Shown: positions 8,346 to 16,213, numbered from the stretch's first letter. The stretch: 64,000 nucleotides of DNA from Pseudobutyrivibrio ruminis (GCF_015057245.1 NZ_SVET01000011.1:1-64000); one strand, 5' to 3'. Program-made: numbers and translations. Notes: generated by a model not told the origin, from the sequence alone.

Positions 8346-8963
8346 ATGAATAGGACTTTAGTTATCCTTTGCGGTGGCGATAGTTCCCGCATGGGTACAA
8401 AGAAAGCACTTTTACCTTTTGAAGATAAAACTATGGTTGAATATATCTACGATAAATTCAGTCCATTTTTTGATAAGATTTACCTTTCAGTAAATGAACG
8501 TGGTGACCTTACTCATTTGGGCCTTGATGCTCAGGAAATTCCTGACATCTATCGAAACGCCGGCCCTGTAGGCGCCATTCTTTCCTGCCTTACAATGATT
8601 TCAGGAGATAGAGCATTTTTCATGTCAGTGGACACTCCATTTATGGATCCACGCATTGCAGCTTATCTCTATGACCATTCATATAATTACGACATCACAT
8701 CTTTTAAGTTTGATGGTGAATTTTTAGATACCATCTGTGGTGTTTATCACAAGCGTTGCATCGGCCCTCTTTTCAAAAGTATCTTTTTCAAAAAAACTAC
8801 CAAGAGTTACATTCAGGCTAGATGCTATACCAATCTTGTGGATACGGAAACTATTAAGAGCATTTCCTCTATTTCCATGGAGCAGCAGTTTTACAAAGTA
8901 AACGACAGAAAGTCTTATTACTATGCTGTTTTCTCCATTTTAAAACACAACTTTGTTTGCTAA
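8346..8963 (+). CDS. mobA: MobA-like NTP transferase (molybdenum cofactor guanylyltransferase family)
   Basis: A 205-residue nucleotidyltransferase with the N-terminal signature LCGGDSSRMGTKKALLPF (8-25), the pattern that binds the nucleotide in MobA, and SVDTPFMDP near 98-106 carrying the metal-binding Asp. In MobA the reaction attaches GMP to molybdopterin. No other molybdenum cofactor genes are near, so another sugar or cofactor substrate is possible. A TATAAT box and a strong AAGGAGG site precede the ATG. It is plus-oriented in a mostly minus region and convergent with the AbiE-like pair, 3 bases apart. Confidence 0.75.
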   Translation: MNRTLVILCGGDSSRMGTKKALLPFEDKTMVEYIYDKFSPFFDKIYLSVNERGDLTHLGLDAQEIPDIYRNAGPVGAILSCLTMISGDRAFFMSVDTPFMDPRIAAYLYDHSYNYDITSFKFDGEFLDTICGVYHKRCIGPLFKSIFFKKTTKSYIQARCYTNLVDTETIKSISSISMEQQFYKVNDRKSYYYAVFSILKHNFVC

Positions 8964-8966
8964 TCC

Positions 8967-9821
8967 TTAATCAAGGAATCGCTTAAGCTGTGGCATCCAA
9001 TCTCCAAGGAAGACCATGTTCTTTTCCATGGCGTCCCAGATTGGGCTTAAGAAATTAATTAGGCAATTATTAACGTCCGACCACTGTGGCTCGGACTTCT
9101 TTTTTTGCCTCAGCTCAACCTTCCATTTTCTTTTCATGTAGGTGTAATCACCGTAGCTTTTCAGCATATTAAGTCTTGTGTCATCGACGACTATTCCTTT
9201 TTCTTTTACAAGCTCAGTTAATCTGTCCTTCACCTTTCGTCCATTAACAGGATTGGATGTAAGGATTTCATATGCATCATAATAATGATCCATGTTATTT
9301 ATAAGCTCTAGTTTATCTATTATCTCAAGCAGATGCTTTGACAATTCTTCCTCTTTTGGATTGATAAGCACATCTACTTTTCTATTTCCGTATGCAATCA
9401 GTTCCAAAGTGATTTTTTCTGGTTCATGGCTTGCCCCGTGCTTTTTGAAATATAGATTTATCGGAATGTACATATCATCAATGGTTATTTTTAAACTGAT
9501 TCCGGTTTCACCTACAGAACCGTTTACCACCATACCCTCTAAAGCACCCTTAGCCATTATTTCTTTTAGTATATCTCGCATGTAAAGGATTGCCATTTTG
9601 TCATCAAGGTCTCTTACATACTCGTAGTAGATATTGCTAATGCAAAGATCTCTATAGACATCTGACTTGAATTCCGCCGAATTACATAGATATAGCTCAT
9701 TGCAGTATTTTCCATTGGCAAGTAGCTCAATTACAATTTCACATACCGCTGCTGAAAGCAGATTTTTAAAAGGAATATTCAGTTGTTCCGACTTTTCCTT
9801 TATATTGCCCTTGTTAATCAT
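8967..9821 (-). CDS. AbiEii-like nucleotidyltransferase toxin homologue, apparently lacking the catalytic motif
   Basis: A 284-residue protein from the ATG at 9819-9821, whose first base overlaps the stop of the AbiEi-like gene (TAATG). The N-terminus (KSEQLNIPFKNLLSAAVCEI), a central MDHYYDAYEIL stretch and the helical C-terminus follow the layout of AbiEii/AbiGii nucleotidyltransferases paired with AbiEi. The hallmark KGGT...R..T.D.D of the active site is not visible; the equivalent region reads LYLCNSAEFKSDVYRD. I therefore infer an inactive or very diverged member. A GTG three codons upstream is an alternative start. Direct homology would need a profile search. Confidence 0.55.
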   Translation of the reverse strand: MINKGNIKEKSEQLNIPFKNLLSAAVCEIVIELLANGKYCNELYLCNSAEFKSDVYRDLCISNIYYEYVRDLDDKMAILYMRDILKEIMAKGALEGMVVNGSVGETGISLKITIDDMYIPINLYFKKHGASHEPEKITLELIAYGNRKVDVLINPKEEELSKHLLEIIDKLELINNMDHYYDAYEILTSNPVNGRKVKDRLTELVKEKGIVVDDTRLNMLKSYGDYTYMKRKWKVELRQKKKSEPQWSDVNNCLINFLSPIWDAMEKNMVFLGDWMPQLKRFLD

Positions 9822-10453
9822 TACAACCACACACCTATCATATTCTGAACTTTTTTAAGGACCTTTCGTTCCTTAGCGTATTCCATCAGCTTAGCCACAT
9901 CTTTTTTCTCATCCATGATGTAGGCTAATACTCCTGTTTTGAATATTTCCCTATCTATCTTTTCTTGATATTTCAGTACATCGCAGATTAATCTTTCTTT
10001 GGTGTAGATTTTCATACGACCACCTGCAAAATCAGTCTCTGTCACACCAAGCTCCAAAACTTCTGGCTCTGTATAGTATGGCTCCACTATTGGATAATCA
10101 ATATGGAATCTAGATTTACTTGTGTTTTTATTAATCGCAATACTCCACTTGTATGGCCTATCCTTAAGATAACCATACACCCAAAGCGCTGATTCAATTG
10201 TAAGGATTCCGTCTTCTCCAAACAGCTTATAAATCCACTGCTCTTCACTGCATTCAAAATACTTTGTAGTGTAGTATCCGCTTTTTACTCTGATTAAATA
10301 TCCCTCTTCTACGAACTTAAGCACGCGACGATAGTCTACTCCCAGGGCTTCAATTTCACTTGTTTTAATTAATCCGCCGTTAGCCTCAACTAAATCATTA
10401 ATCTGCTCCAGCTGATACTGCTTCTTTTCATCTCTTGAAAATAAGTTTTCCAT
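9821..10453 (-). CDS. AbiEi-like antitoxin / transcriptional regulator
   Basis: A 210-residue protein with an N-terminal winged helix (QINDLVEANGGLIKTSEIEALGVDYRRV, roughly 15-45, then a wing LIRVKSGYYTTK) as in type IV AbiEi antitoxins, which repress their own operon. The C-terminal half with MKIYTKERLICDVLKYQEKI resembles the AbiEi C-terminal part. The ATG at 10451-10453 is preceded by AGGAG at 8 bases; a GTG three codons earlier is less likely. It is coupled to the toxin-like gene by TAATG. Confidence 0.75.
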   Translation of the reverse strand: MENLFSRDEKKQYQLEQINDLVEANGGLIKTSEIEALGVDYRRVLKFVEEGYLIRVKSGYYTTKYFECSEEQWIYKLFGEDGILTIESALWVYGYLKDRPYKWSIAINKNTSKSRFHIDYPIVEPYYTEPEVLELGVTETDFAGGRMKIYTKERLICDVLKYQEKIDREIFKTGVLAYIMDEKKDVAKLMEYAKERKVLKKVQNMIGVWL

Positions 10454-10624
10454 TTTTTCCACTCCTGCTTGCTTTACGAGGTTATTTTCTTCATTATCAC
10501 ATTCTATTATTGAGGTGTCAACTAATCTATATTACATTAATATTTCTGATACTGTCTTCTTTTTGTCGTTATTTTGTCTTATAATACAAATATAGCTATT
10601 ATTTTTGTCTTTTTGGAGGAATTT

Positions 10625-11137
10625 ATGTCTGAAGAAAAAATCACACTTAGAAAAAATCCTTCTCGTAAAGAATGTGAGAAGGTAATTAGGAAGATACTAA
10701 TGACAGAGGTGCTAGAACGAGGTACAAATGAACATTTCAAAAGTGCCTCTGATTTCATGAGCTACTTTCAGTCACTCTACCCTGCAAGTGACAGTCTAAC
10801 AAAGCAGGTTCAACGTGCAGTGAAAGCTCTTGGTATGCCAAAGGATGATCGAGGCTATTTCATCATTAATAAGACTGAGGAGCAGCTTGGTCAAGATAAG
10901 GAAATCGCTTTTCTTATGACAAAGTCTCATTGTGAACTTGCTCCTTTTGAGAATTACGAAACATTATTCTTAAAAGCTGATGAAAAATATAGGGATTATC
11001 TATTCCAGCTTCTTTCAGAATCAGATACATTTGCAGACAAGGTAATTACCATGATTAACTCTTCAAATGGAATCATATTGTTCACTAACAACAAACATCA
11101 ATTAGAAATTCTGGTAAATAGTCTGATAAATAGATAA
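10625..11137 (+). CDS. Hypothetical protein with an ArgR-like winged-helix N-terminus
   Basis: A 170-residue protein of uncertain family. Residues 15-85 contain a helix-rich part ending TKQVQRAVKALGMPKDDRGYFI, which resembles the recognition helix and wing of ArgR-type repressors (vTxxxxxRxIKeLGl...GyY). The remainder (90-170) ends in a hydrophobic stretch, GIILFTNNKHQLEILV, that could be an oligomerization domain. The start ATG follows TTGGAGGAATTT; a TATAAT box lies at 10580-10585. It is divergent from the AbiE-like pair and followed by a clear terminator. No firm function is assigned. Confidence 0.6.
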   Translation: MSEEKITLRKNPSRKECEKVIRKILMTEVLERGTNEHFKSASDFMSYFQSLYPASDSLTKQVQRAVKALGMPKDDRGYFIINKTEEQLGQDKEIAFLMTKSHCELAPFENYETLFLKADEKYRDYLFQLLSESDTFADKVITMINSSNGIILFTNNKHQLEILVNSLINR

Positions 11138-11183
11138 ATAGTTTTTACAAACGTGAAAATAATTTTGATGTCTACAAAAATAC

Positions 11184-11220
11184 AAAACGACAGTCTAGCA
11201 AATATAGGCTGTCGTTTTTA
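11184..11220 (+). terminator. Rho-independent terminator after the winged-helix gene
   Basis: A 10-bp stem AAAACGACAG / CTGTCGTTTT (11184-11193 with 11209-11218), a loop of about 15 bases with further pairing, and a run of T at the 3' side. It is placed 47 bases after the stop codon of the 10625 gene. Confidence 0.8.
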
Positions 11221-11265
11221 TTATACTTTGTCGTTATTACGAAGAATCAGGACATTTCTTGTCGT

Positions 11266-12660
11266 TTATCTACGTCTTTTTCTTTTCTTACCATTATCTC
11301 TAATAATAGTCATGTTTGTCTTTTGTGGTTTTTGATGTCTGCTCATGTATCGATGTCTGAATAAAAGTATCTCACTTGATTTACTTCTTATAAACATAAT
11401 CAAACAAATAACCGCAAGAACTATAAGGATTACTAACCCAATTTTTGGATAATCAACTTGTATATACTCTTTACCACTTCCACCATCTTCTACTGGAATG
11501 TTATCGAATGGATAACTACCAGTTGTATCTGCGTTTGTAAATATCAGATTTGCATATCCTACAGACTTATCTGCATATGAATATTGTAACTGTCCTATTA
11601 CTGATGAATCTTCCTCATCAGAATATGGAACTACAGTTGAGGTTACATCTAATATACTGGCTGTCTTTGGAATAACAATTATTCCGTCTTCGTCTACTTT
11701 TATTAATTCACTGTTTTCACTAAGGACACCAGTTACATTAACATCATCCTCTGATATTGAAGCAAAATCCGCTACTGCATATTTGCTGAAATTATCAAAG
11801 CAGTACTCAAACAGGTTTGTTGTATCAGTGTATTCGTCTGTGGTTGTATCTTTCATTACAACGCACACAAGGGTCATACCATCTTTCTTGGCATATGTAA
11901 CAAGTGTTGCTCCTGCTACTACTGTATATCCTGTTTTACCACCTAAGCAATACTCATACAAATACTGATTTGTCTTGTAGTAATGAAGCATTTGATGGTG
12001 GTTATTAAGTGGCGTTGGATCTGAATGTTTATTTGTGGCTGGAATTGTGTAGTTCTTTGTTCCAACTATTTCTGCAAACTTTGGAATCTTGTATGCTGCT
12101 CTTGAAATCAAGGCCATATCATAAGCACTTGTATAATGCTCTTCATCAGGAAGACCGTTGGAGTTGTTGAAGTGTGTATTCTTACAGCCAAGCTCTTTAG
12201 CCTTTGCATTCATCATATCAACAAAGCTATCCATATCTCCGGCCACATGCTCACCTAATGCATAAGCGCACTCATTTGCTGACTCTAGCATCATTCCATA
12301 GAGTGTCTGCTCAACCGTCATTTCTTCTCCAACATCTCTGGCAATACTGGACGAACCAAGCTCTGTACCATAAACTGCTTCTGCAGAGAATGTAACCGTC
12401 TCGTCCAAATCACAATTTTCCAAGACGATAAGGGCTGTCATTATTTTTGTGATACTGGCAGGATAATGCACATCATCCATATTCTTAGAATATAGGATTG
12501 TTCCTGTTTCCTCTTCCATTACAATGGCTGATTCCGCCACTACATCAACTCCACTAGGCCAATAATCTGCAGCCTCAGCCTGGATTGATTTCATTGAAAA
12601 TATGCTGTTAGCAATAAAAATAAAGGCTAATGCCTTTGCAAGTTTTCTTTTTATATTCAT
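11266..12660 (-). CDS. Serine-type D-alanyl-D-alanine carboxypeptidase (penicillin-binding protein)
   Basis: A 464-residue DacA/DacF-type peptidase that trims the terminal D-Ala of peptidoglycan stem peptides outside the membrane. A signal peptide spans about 1-30. The active-site motifs are SITK at 69-72 (nucleophile Ser69), SAN at 127-129 and KTG at 242-244. After the peptidase domain and a C-terminal beta domain comes a membrane helix (about residues 407-427) and a very basic tail ending KKRKRRR. DacF-like enzymes usually attach by an amphipathic helix, so a true C-terminal transmembrane anchor with a basic tail is notable. Confidence 0.94.
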   Translation of the reverse strand: MNIKRKLAKALAFIFIANSIFSMKSIQAEAADYWPSGVDVVAESAIVMEEETGTILYSKNMDDVHYPASITKIMTALIVLENCDLDETVTFSAEAVYGTELGSSSIARDVGEEMTVEQTLYGMMLESANECAYALGEHVAGDMDSFVDMMNAKAKELGCKNTHFNNSNGLPDEEHYTSAYDMALISRAAYKIPKFAEIVGTKNYTIPATNKHSDPTPLNNHHQMLHYYKTNQYLYEYCLGGKTGYTVVAGATLVTYAKKDGMTLVCVVMKDTTTDEYTDTTNLFEYCFDNFSKYAVADFASISEDDVNVTGVLSENSELIKVDEDGIIVIPKTASILDVTSTVVPYSDEEDSSVIGQLQYSYADKSVGYANLIFTNADTTGSYPFDNIPVEDGGSGKEYIQVDYPKIGLVILIVLAVICLIMFIRSKSSEILLFRHRYMSRHQKPQKTNMTIIRDNGKKRKRRR

Positions 12661-12772
12661 ACTCTTTTTCCTTTACGACTATTTAGTATAACTTCTCTAT
12701 TTAGTCTGTTGCAATACTAATCTTACGATTTTTATGTTATAATCCATTTTGATTTTATTTTTGGAGGTTATT

Positions 12773-13417
12773 ATGAGATTAAGAAATATCCCAGGAGCTG
12801 ATGAGGTTGTTGCAAATAGTCCTTATTGCATTCAGAACCCTACAAAGCTCAAGGGCTCATATAAAAAAGAAGTATTTGGCAATGACAATCCTATTCATAT
12901 TGAAATCGGAATGGGTAAAGGACAGTTTATTACTACTCTTGCAAAAGAGAACCCTGATATCAACTATATAGGTATTGAAAGATATACTTCTGTTTTACTT
13001 AGAGCTGTTCAGAAGGTGCAGGATGAAGAAATTCCTAATCTTCGTTTCATCTGTTTTGATGCTGCTGAGATACTTGATATCTTTGCTTGCCGTGAAGTAG
13101 ATAGAATCTATCTCAACTTCAGTGATCCTTGGCCAAAGGACAGACACGCAAAGCGTCGCCTTACATCTTCTACTTTCTTAAACAGATATAATTCAATTCT
13201 TTCTAAGGAAGGTCACATTGAGTTTAAAACAGACAACAGAGACCTATTTGATTTTTCTGTAGAAGAAATAGACAATCATCCTTTATGGAAACTTGATGCT
13301 GTAACTTACGATTTACATAATGATGAGACTATGAACGCCGGCAATATTATGACTGAATACGAAGAGAAGTTTTCTAGTAAAGGAAATCCAATTTGTAAGC
13401 TCATTACAAGTAGATAA
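12773..13417 (+). CDS. trmB: tRNA (guanine-N7-)-methyltransferase
   Basis: A 214-residue enzyme making m7G46 in tRNA. The N-terminus MRLRNIPGADE is typical, followed by the SAM-binding loop IEIGMGKGQF, and YLNFSDPWPKDRHAKRRL, a diagnostic TrmB stretch. The ATG at 12773 follows TTGGAGG; an in-frame upstream start lacks a ribosome binding site. A TATAAT box lies at 12738-12743. It ends with a terminator hairpin at 13422. Confidence 0.97.
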   Translation: MRLRNIPGADEVVANSPYCIQNPTKLKGSYKKEVFGNDNPIHIEIGMGKGQFITTLAKENPDINYIGIERYTSVLLRAVQKVQDEEIPNLRFICFDAAEILDIFACREVDRIYLNFSDPWPKDRHAKRRLTSSTFLNRYNSILSKEGHIEFKTDNRDLFDFSVEEIDNHPLWKLDAVTYDLHNDETMNAGNIMTEYEEKFSSKGNPICKLITSR

Positions 13418-13421
13418 TAGT

Positions 13422-13454
13422 AAAGCCTTGATTATTACAATCAAGGCTTTTATT
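13422..13454 (+). terminator. Terminator of trmB
   Basis: Stem AAAGCCTTGATT / AATCAAGGCTTT around a small loop, followed by TATTTT, directly after the trmB stop codon. Confidence 0.85.
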
Positions 13455-13472
13455 TTAAATATTTTTAGATAT

Positions 13473-13500
13473 AAAAAAACCACCGAAGAAACTTCGATGG
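13473..13500 (-). terminator. Terminator of tRNA-Lys
   Basis: On the minus strand CCATCGAA pairs with TTCGGTGG and is followed by TTTTTTT. It starts 5 bases after the 3' end of the tRNA gene. Confidence 0.85.
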
Positions 13501-13505
13501 TCAAA

Positions 13506-13578
13506 TGCGCGATCAGGGGTTCGAACCCTGGACACCCTGATTAAGAGTCAGGTGCTCTGCCAGCTGAGCTAATCGCGC
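13506..13578 (-). tRNA. tRNA-Lys (anticodon CTT)
   Basis: A complete cloverleaf: 7-bp acceptor GCGCGAT/ATCGCGC, D arm GCTC/GAGC, anticodon stem CCTGA/TCAGG with loop CTCTTAA (anticodon CTT), T arm with GGTTCGAACC, discriminator A. CCA is not encoded. Confidence 0.96.
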
Positions 13579-13746
13579 TCATTCATTTGTTATTGCCTCA
13601 GCAACGAATATAAGTATATAGCCTGAATGATTATTTTGCAAGTCTTTTTTTCATTTTTTTACGTTTTTTAACAACTTTTTTTACTACAGTTATCTGAAAA
13701 TTCCAACACGGTCATCCTTTATCGATTATTGATTATATAAATAACA

Positions 13747-13774
13747 ATACCTGCCTCTGATTTGAGACAGGTAT
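13747..13774 (-). terminator. Hairpin after the acidic-repeat membrane protein gene
   Basis: Stem ATACCTGtCTC / GAGgCAGGTAT with one mismatch, located 8 bases after the stop codon of the 13782-15221 gene. The T-run behind it is interrupted, so termination may be incomplete. Confidence 0.6.
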
Positions 13775-13781
13775 CTTAATT

Positions 13782-15221
13782 TTATATATTTGCAAATAGC
13801 TTTTCTATTTCTTCTGGACTCATTACCCTGTTAGGATCTGTTAAATCTATCCCTACATCTGGGATAACTATAGAATCATCTTCTGGTTCTGGCTCAGGCT
13901 CTGGCTCCGGTTCAGGTTCCGGCTCTGGTTCCTCTTCTGGAATATCTCCAACCTCTTCTAACAAAGCATCCAAGTTTGCACCTATGTCATCTACTGGAGC
14001 TTCCTCTGCTACTGGCTCCTCTGGTACTACTTCTTCCACTGGAGCTTCCTCTGCTACTGGCTCCTCTGGGATTACTTCTTCCACTGGAGCTTCTTCTACA
14101 ACGGCGTCTAAGTCAAGACCTAAGTCGTCAACCGGCTCTTCTTCCACCACTGTATCTAAGTCAAGACCTATATCATCAACTGGTTCTTCAGCTTCTGGCA
14201 ATTCCTCTACTGGAATTTTCTCTTCCACTGAAGGTTCTTCTACTATAGCATCTAAATCAAGACCAAGGTCTTCAGCTGGTTCTTCTGTAGATTCTTCTTC
14301 GATTACAGCGTCTAAGTCAAGACCTATGTCCTCAATTGGTTCTTCTGTTGGTATTTCTTCAGCAGGAGTTTCTTCCATTGCAGGTTCTACTACTTCTTCT
14401 GGAATCTGAATGTCTTCTACATTAGTTATCTCCTCTGCAGGAGCTTCCTCAGCTACTGGCTCTTCCATTACTGGAATATCCTCTAAATCAGGGATATCTT
14501 CCATAACTGGCTCTGGTTCTACTACTGGTTCAGCAACCACAGGTGGTTCAGGCATTACTGGCATCACTGGAGGTGGTGTCATTTGCATTTGCATAGGCTG
14601 AGCCATTACTGGAATTCCATTTTGGATTTTTCCTTCAATATTAGATATTTGCGATGTAAGCGCTGCTATCTTTTGCTGTATATCAAGATTTGTTTCTTTT
14701 AATAAAGTTTGCTGTTTTTCAAGAATCTGACTATTACTGTTTTCAAGCTTTTCCTGGATATTTACCAGCTGATTGATCAACTCATCATTTGAGTTCATCA
14801 ACGCATCCGTATTTTCCTTGCTTCGTGAAATAGTAACCTTAGCTACGGCCTTTTGTGCATTAATAATATCTTCAGCAGGTAAAGCACTGTTTTCCTCGAT
14901 TGTTCGAAGTCTTTGATCCATTTCATCAAAGCTTTTCTTTATGACGAGATACGATGCCTTTTGCGCATTGTAAATTTCCTCATACTTTTCCTGCTCCATG
15001 TTTTTTTGCTTGAGAGATATATCTAACATGGCACTTATAAGGAAAAACAAAGCAACTATCATCAGAAGTATTCCTACCGCCATCGCCATAAAATTGCTTT
15101 TGAAATTTATCATGATATAAAACTCCATGATAATTAACACAGCAAGTGCTATGCTGGATAGAATAATCTGAATCTTATCCTTGGCTATTTCTGTTTGAAT
15201 TTTCTTTGTGTTCTCGTCCAT
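13782..15221 (-). CDS. Membrane protein with coiled coil, acidic repeats and a FliM/FliY-like C-terminal peptide
   Basis: A 479-residue protein I do not recognise as a named family. Two membrane helices lie at about 17-38 and 44-66, a long coiled coil at about 70-200, a Met/Pro-rich hinge at about 205-225, and then a Glu/Pro/Val-rich acidic region. Within this, five copies of a GLDLDAxxEE-type unit occur near 299, 319, 351, 367 and 413, with a (PE)8 run near 432-447. The last residues, MSPEEIEKLFANI (467-479), resemble the LSQxEIDALL peptide with which FliM and FliY bind CheY-P. It starts 12 bases after a CheC-type phosphatase gene, so a joint role in a signalling or localisation complex is inferred. 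Confidence 0.6.
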   Translation of the reverse strand: MDENTKKIQTEIAKDKIQIILSSIALAVLIIMEFYIMINFKSNFMAMAVGILLMIVALFFLISAMLDISLKQKNMEQEKYEEIYNAQKASYLVIKKSFDEMDQRLRTIEENSALPAEDIINAQKAVAKVTISRSKENTDALMNSNDELINQLVNIQEKLENSNSQILEKQQTLLKETNLDIQQKIAALTSQISNIEGKIQNGIPVMAQPMQMQMTPPPVMPVMPEPPVVAEPVVEPEPVMEDIPDLEDIPVMEEPVAEEAPAEEITNVEDIQIPEEVVEPAMEETPAEEIPTEEPIEDIGLDLDAVIEEESTEEPAEDLGLDLDAIVEEPSVEEKIPVEELPEAEEPVDDIGLDLDTVVEEEPVDDLGLDLDAVVEEAPVEEVIPEEPVAEEAPVEEVVPEEPVAEEAPVDDIGANLDALLEEVGDIPEEEPEPEPEPEPEPEPEPEDDSIVIPDVGIDLTDPNRVMSPEEIEKLFANI

Positions 15222-15233
15222 TGTGCCCCCTAG

Positions 15234-15839
15234 TTAATCATTTTTTTCAAATAGAGATACCATATCATGTGCAAACGAAATAGGATACAGCTGTACCATA
15301 ACTGAATCTATTATCGTTCCTATTTTTAAATTAAATGTTATTTTGACAAAATCTATTTCAGGTGATTCAAATAATCTCTCGAATATTTTTACGCTTTCTA
15401 CGTCAATATTGTCTGTTTTTGGTGGTGAGATATCTACTACTCTATTAAGTAGCTGTGACATCGAGCTTGCTGCACTTCCCATCATCTGGTTCATAGCTTC
15501 TGAAACAGCTGAAAGCTGAAGCTCGCCAATTTCACCACTTGTATTTGTACCATCGCCACCCATCATAAGATCAGCGATTATTTTTACATCATTTTCCTTT
15601 AGGATTAATACGTTACTTCCTGTTAATCCTTTAATATAATTTATATGTACCAACACGCAAACATTGTGATAATCATCAAGTGATTCGCTTTTACGAATTA
15701 ACTCAATTTTAGGTGTTGTAATATCTACCTTTAAATTATTTAATAATGCGCTCAGAGATGTTGCAGACGAACCCATGCTGATGTTCGCAATTTCTCCAAG
15801 AGTATCCTGTTGCTCTTTAGTTAAGCTTAAATCTGCCAT
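15234..15839 (-). CDS. CheC/FliY N-terminal-type CheY-P phosphatase domain protein
   Basis: A 201-residue single-domain protein with two CheC active-site motifs of the form [D/S]xxxExxN: D12-E16-N19 and S110-E114-N117, each followed about 23 residues later by Pro (P43, P140). FliY has the same double-site domain but adds a C-terminal FliN/SpoA domain and an N-terminal CheY-binding peptide; both are missing here. The expected activity is dephosphorylation of CheY-P or a related response regulator. No flagellar or chemotaxis genes are in the window. A strong AGGAGG site precedes the start, and the gene is 12 bases upstream of the acidic-repeat membrane protein gene. Confidence 0.82.
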   Translation of the reverse strand: MADLSLTKEQQDTLGEIANISMGSSATSLSALLNNLKVDITTPKIELIRKSESLDDYHNVCVLVHINYIKGLTGSNVLILKENDVKIIADLMMGGDGTNTSGEIGELQLSAVSEAMNQMMGSAASSMSQLLNRVVDISPPKTDNIDVESVKIFERLFESPEIDFVKITFNLKIGTIIDSVMVQLYPISFAHDMVSLFEKND

Positions 15840-15985
15840 ACACTACCGTCCTCCTCTAATATATTTTCCCCCTTTTCCTAGAATTGTGTTATTTACATTT
15901 TATTATACAATATACAATTCTCCATACAAAGGTATTTTACCCCAAAGTTGCGAATTTTGTGTGGACAAAGTGTTATATTTCCTAA

Positions 15986-16014
15986 TAAAAAAAGGAGCCT
16001 ATTTCATAGACTCC
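15986..16014 (-). terminator. Terminator of the interrupted tRNA-Arg gene
   Basis: On the minus strand GGAGTCTAT pairs with ATAGGCTCC (one G-T pair, loop GAA), followed by TTTTTTT. It lies 10 bases past the tRNA 3' end and was presumably the terminator of the intact gene. Confidence 0.85.
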
Positions 16015-16023
16015 TTCCAATCA

Positions 16024-16065
16024 TGTTCGAGATGGGATTCGAACCCACGGCCTTCCGCTTAGGAG
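16024..16065 (-). pseudogene. 3' half of a tRNA-Arg(CCT) gene split by the integrated element
   Basis: Read on the minus strand this is the anticodon loop CTCCTAA onward, the 3' anticodon stem GCGGA, variable loop, T arm (GTGGG..CCCAT) and 3' acceptor CTCGAAC plus discriminator A. The matching 5' half lies at 25289-25335. Joined through the shared 15-bp core they form a perfect 74-nt tRNA-Arg with anticodon CCT. As it stands this half has no 5' part and cannot make a tRNA. Confidence 0.88.
16051..16065. repeat. Left attachment core (attL)
   Basis: CCTTCCGCTTAGGAG, identical to 25289-25303. It corresponds to the anticodon loop, 3' anticodon stem and the first variable-loop bases of tRNA-Arg(CCT). 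Neighbouring bases differ on both sides, so the identity is exactly 15 bp. Confidence 0.88.
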
Positions 16066-16071
16066 AAGAAA

Positions 16072-16146
16072 GCTCACTCAAAAAATGTAGAAAGGAAGCG
16101 CCTTTCCATACCACCATTTTGAAAACTCACTCAGTTACTCACTCAC
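16072..16146. repeat. CTCACTCA repeats near the left end (candidate integrase arm sites)
   Basis: CTCACTCA occurs at 16073-16080, 16126-16133 and 16138-16145, within 80 bp of attL. The same octamer occurs twice near attR. Short direct repeats flanking the core are typical arm-type binding sites for the N-terminal domain of tyrosine recombinases. Confidence 0.6.
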
Positions 16147-16213
16147 CCGAACAAGAAGCCGGAAACTTGCTATCAATTGCTTTTTCTATAAGGTACACCC
16201 ATTATACAATAAA

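Noticed and set aside
8346..10453. Possibility that mobA and the AbiE-like pair form a genomic island
   Set aside because: No direct repeats, tRNA or recombinase border this stretch; convergent neighbours alone are not evidence of an island.
13900..14520. Regular DNA repeats that at first glance could suggest a CRISPR or tandem-repeat array
   Set aside because: The repeats are imperfect, follow codon boundaries and encode protein repeats; there are no constant repeats with unique spacers and no cas genes.
13976..14601. Long Ser/Thr/Gly-rich open frames on the plus strand opposite the acidic-repeat protein
   Set aside because: They are the antisense reading of Glu/Pro/Val repeats on the minus strand, have no ribosome binding site and encode low-complexity sequence only.
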